Shown: piece by piece, positions 61,560-64,000 of the stretch
Numbering within the stretch: the stretch's first letter is position 1
Layout of the letters: every line of letters starts with the position of its first letter
DNA from: Acanthosepion esculentum
Taxonomy: Eukaryota; Mollusca; Cephalopoda; Sepiida; Sepiidae
Direction of reading: 5' to 3'
Assembly (NCBI GenBank): GCA_964036315.1
Contig: OZ038480.1
Coordinates: forward strand, 7,223,703 to 7,287,702
DNA: 64,000 bases
Position numbers and translations under genes: made by a program
Notes under the pieces: model-generated
The model's input: the letters and a program-made list of their open reading frames with translations, nothing else
Databases searched by the model: none
Told to the model about the DNA's origin: nothing

Positions 61560-63350
61560 AAGGTAGTCCATGTGTGTTTCTTATATAGATTTAATAGGCC
61601 AGTTGATAAAATTTAAAGAATACAAAGCAAACAAAATGAAACCTTGATTGATATTTATTGTATTTTAACTGAAACACAAAGAGGTATGATCTAATGTCAG
61701 AATTCTTGAGCACACTGGTGTTTCTTTTCAACGATATGCGAAATAAACAAAAAAGTAGGACTTCCTCTACAGAGGAACATTGTTGGTCAGAGGGCTCCCT
61801 GTGGAAAATTAAACTATCAAATCCCTTGCCACAATGGGCTGTATTTTTGAGCAATAAATCCCAAGTAAACCCAAATCCCAGTTTAATCTCTCAATGTTTA
61901 AATTTATTCTTAAAATAAATTTTAACTCTGATCTATGTCTTTCTCCTTTCATAAGACAATTTTAGGTTTTGTTGTAAATTTGTCCATGAGGTTAACAGGT
62001 GTGGGTACCAGTTGCCATAAGCTTACAAAATGATGTATTAGTTGAATTTTGGGGAAAGGCATGTATATGTATATATATGTATATGTGTATTTGTATATAT
62101 GTGCATGTATGTATATATATATTTGGTTTGTTTATTTTTTATGTCGCTGTGTGGGTTGATATATTTATACTTGCTTCTGTATGTGAATATATACATATGT
62201 ATATGCATATATATGTGTGTGTGTATATGTATATATGTGTGACTGTACACTTATATCTGTAGGTAGTTCTTATTTTCTTTCACCTAATGTATAATAAGGC
62301 GTATATCGACTTATATGATAAAAAAATATATATTTTTATATATGTTTGGAATTTTCGTTTTTTATATATTAGATAATGTCATTTTTAAACATATATATCT
62401 GTTCTTAATGTCCTTTCTTTCCCTATTCTTTGTTTCTCTGTTCTATTTGACCATTTTTATCTATGTATATTTGCCTGTATAAGTTATATTTTAATAAGTG
62501 GTTAGAATTCATTTAATAACACTTTCAGTCCTTGAATATTTCTTGGTTGTTGTATCAGACTGTCTAGGTCAATGTATGTGGATGTGTGTACATGTATTTA
62601 TTGGTGTCTATGTGTATAGAAAATGCATGCACATTTAATTGTGTATGTATGTATGTGTTGGTTTTTTTTATTTTTATTTTTTATAAAGGGCCGTGGAGAT
62701 AATTCCTGTCTCGTCACCTTTTTGTGTGTGTATATATATCTAAATATGTCTGGGTGCTTATGTATTATAATCTGAGTGTGTTTGTATTGTTTTATGCGAG
62801 AGGTTAGCACCCCACTCACACACTTGGAATTAAAATGTATCCATTTTGTCAGGAAGACCAGCCGATATTAGCGTCTATTCTAACGTAATTTCAATGAAAA
62901 AATAAATTGAATTACATATGTATTTTTCCTTTTCTCCTCAGTAATTTTATAATTTTAAACTTAATAGAGATTAAATTTAGATTTTAAAATTGGTAATTTT
63001 TTACTTTTAATTTTAATATCAAATTTTATCATATAATTTAATACTTATTGGTTAGAATAAATTCTATTTTAGTATAACCCCAACTTTAAAGCTTTTAATA
63101 GCTATTATAACCTTACTTCATTGTCAAGTTTTTTGAATTCTCGTATACTTGTATTCTGATTGGTCATTCCAGCTTATGTAACAGCGTTTTCCCCTTGCGA
63201 AAGATCGTTAATTAATTTGAAACTTTTAAAATTTTAAAACCCTTTATTCTACATTCAACATCATCACTTGATAAGACACCGGCCATGTTGAAACAAAATG
63301 GTTATTTTTGTAGTGATTTTATAACATATTTATGTTATAATTTTTAAATA
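61560..63350. other. No gene recognised
   Basis: 61690-61860 is moderately open on both strands without a family match. 62060-62260 is a diverged (TATG)n/(TA)n tract. A decayed CTTGATAAG..GAAAC block at 63265-63300 resembles the PLE hammerhead region. Confidence 0.5.

Positions 63351-63355
<5 letters not shown>

Positions 63356-63404
<49 letters not shown>
63356..63404. repeat. (TA)n microsatellite
   Basis: About 24 units, edge of the PLE pair. Confidence 0.97.
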
Positions 63405-63416
<12 letters not shown>

Positions 63417-63429
63417 ATTGTGTTGATGG

Positions 63430-63690
63430 ATTCAACCATTTTCTTTTGATTTCTTGGTATAGTTGTGTGTGTTGGCTTGGGAGAGTAATAATTCTGTTAG
63501 GAAAGTTGATATTGGGAAAAAACCTGGGTGTAGATTAATATTTGGATAATATTCAATGGCGGCACTCTCGAGGATATTTCTTCTGAAGGATTTTCCTGCT
63601 TTAAATTTCTACTTGTTTCTCCAATATATTGGGAGGAACAGTTTTGGTAATTTATTTTATAAATGCCTGCCTCAAATATTAAATTTAAAA
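63430..63690 (-). pseudogene. Penelope-like GIY-YIG fragment, minus half of a head-to-head pair
   Basis: Minus strand: AGIYKINYQNCSSQYIGETS then RNLKQ: the GIY (GIYKI) and YIG (QYIGET) motifs in one block. The rest (VPPLNIIQILIY and following) jumps to the C-terminal end of the protein; the middle of the endonuclease is missing. Cut by (TA)n. Confidence 0.85.
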
Positions 63691-63959
63691 AAACGCATCT
63701 ATGGGCACAAAAGAGATCCCACAAATATCAACTTAACTAATGCACTAATCATACAGAGAAATAAATTCAACCACAATTTTGATTCTAAAAATGCTACACT
63801 CATAAAAAAGAAAATAACTCACTCAGAAGGAAAATCCTTGAGAGTGTCGCCATTGAATATTATCCAAATATTGATTTACGACCAGGTTTTTTCCCAGTAT
63901 CTCCTTTCCTAACAGAATTACTACAACTCTCCCAAGCCAATGTACACAACTATATAAAG

Positions 63960-63960
<1 letters not shown>
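63690..63960 (+). pseudogene. Penelope-like fragment, plus half of a head-to-head pair
   Basis: Plus strand: LKKRIYGHKRDPTNINLTNA, NKFNHNFDSKNATLIKK, a frame change, then the same C-terminal end as in the minus half (63830-63960 is the near reverse complement of 63455-63585). It carries the endonuclease middle that the minus half lacks. Runs into (TA)n at 63962. Confidence 0.85.

Positions 63961-63961
<1 letters not shown>

Positions 63962-64000
<39 letters not shown>
63962..64000. repeat. (TA)n microsatellite at window end
   Basis: At least 19 units, cut by the window edge. Confidence 0.97.

Noticed and set aside
61999..62262. Open frames of Tyr/Ile/Val/Cys repeats on both strands
   Set aside because: Translations of (TA)n/(TATG)n simple sequence. 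The same applies to other YIYIYI frames across the window.
50338..64000. Further 5' FOCAD exons
   Set aside because: I looked for minus-strand open segments with AG/GT edges matching the preceding part of focadhesin and found none; they probably lie outside the window.

Overview
This is animal nuclear DNA: AT-rich, full of long (TA)n microsatellites, and covered with degraded transposable elements of many classes. The transposon mix (Penelope-like elements, tRNA-derived SINEs, mariner, Helitron, copia, hAT) together with a multi-kilobase-intron gene suggests a lophotrochozoan, most likely a mollusc of cephalopod type. The organism call is inference; the gene call is not.

One host gene spans most of the window on the minus strand: focadhesin (FOCAD). 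Ten small exons (59-267 nt) lie at 50134-50337, 38109-38196, 22232-22461, 18376-18642, 15999-16103, 10765-10994, 6992-7118, 3459-3517, 1247-1322 and 31-189. Each has AG/GT splice sites. Joined, they give 1545 nt (515 codons) with no stop and matching phase at all nine junctions. The gene continues beyond both ends: the start codon and first exons lie past 50.3 kb or past the window, and the C-terminal half lies before base 1. Almost everything else is intronic or upstream sequence made of repeats.

Layout: 0.36-0.8 kb SINE; 1.7-3.2 kb palindrome around a LINE reverse transcriptase scrap; 3.5-4.4 kb composite repeat; 4.6-5.9 kb Penelope-like element (PLE); 7.5 kb SINE; 8.7-10.4 kb tandem repeats and mariner/Tc1 scraps; 12.5-13.4 kb Tc1/mariner; 13.9-15.5 kb 45-bp minisatellite; 16.4-17.3 kb LINE; 19.1-20.3 kb mariner; 24.2-25.1 kb PLE; 29.0-29.8 kb hAT; 31.6-31.9 kb near-perfect palindrome; 32.7-33.5 kb second composite repeat; 37.0-37.7 kb PLE; 38.6 kb hammerhead motif; 40.3-41.6 kb copia; 43.4-43.9 kb hAT MITE with perfect target duplication; 45.1-46.4 kb mariner; 46.6-48.1 kb polypurine higher-order array; 51.0-51.6 kb PLE; 52.9-54.1 kb MITE and two SINEs; 54.2-58.7 kb Helitron; 60.5-61.5 kb TA-anchored foldback elements; 63.4-64.0 kb head-to-head PLE pieces.

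The most interesting theme is a set of hammerhead-ribozyme-like motifs (CTGANGA, stem, GAAA, stem, UH). They occur downstream of PLE endonuclease remnants on the same strand, at the 3' end of a tRNA-derived SINE (where two copies show a compensatory base-pair change), in a family anchored in (TA)n microsatellites, and in the arms of a 138-bp palindrome. I found them by eye; folding and covariance searches would be decisive.
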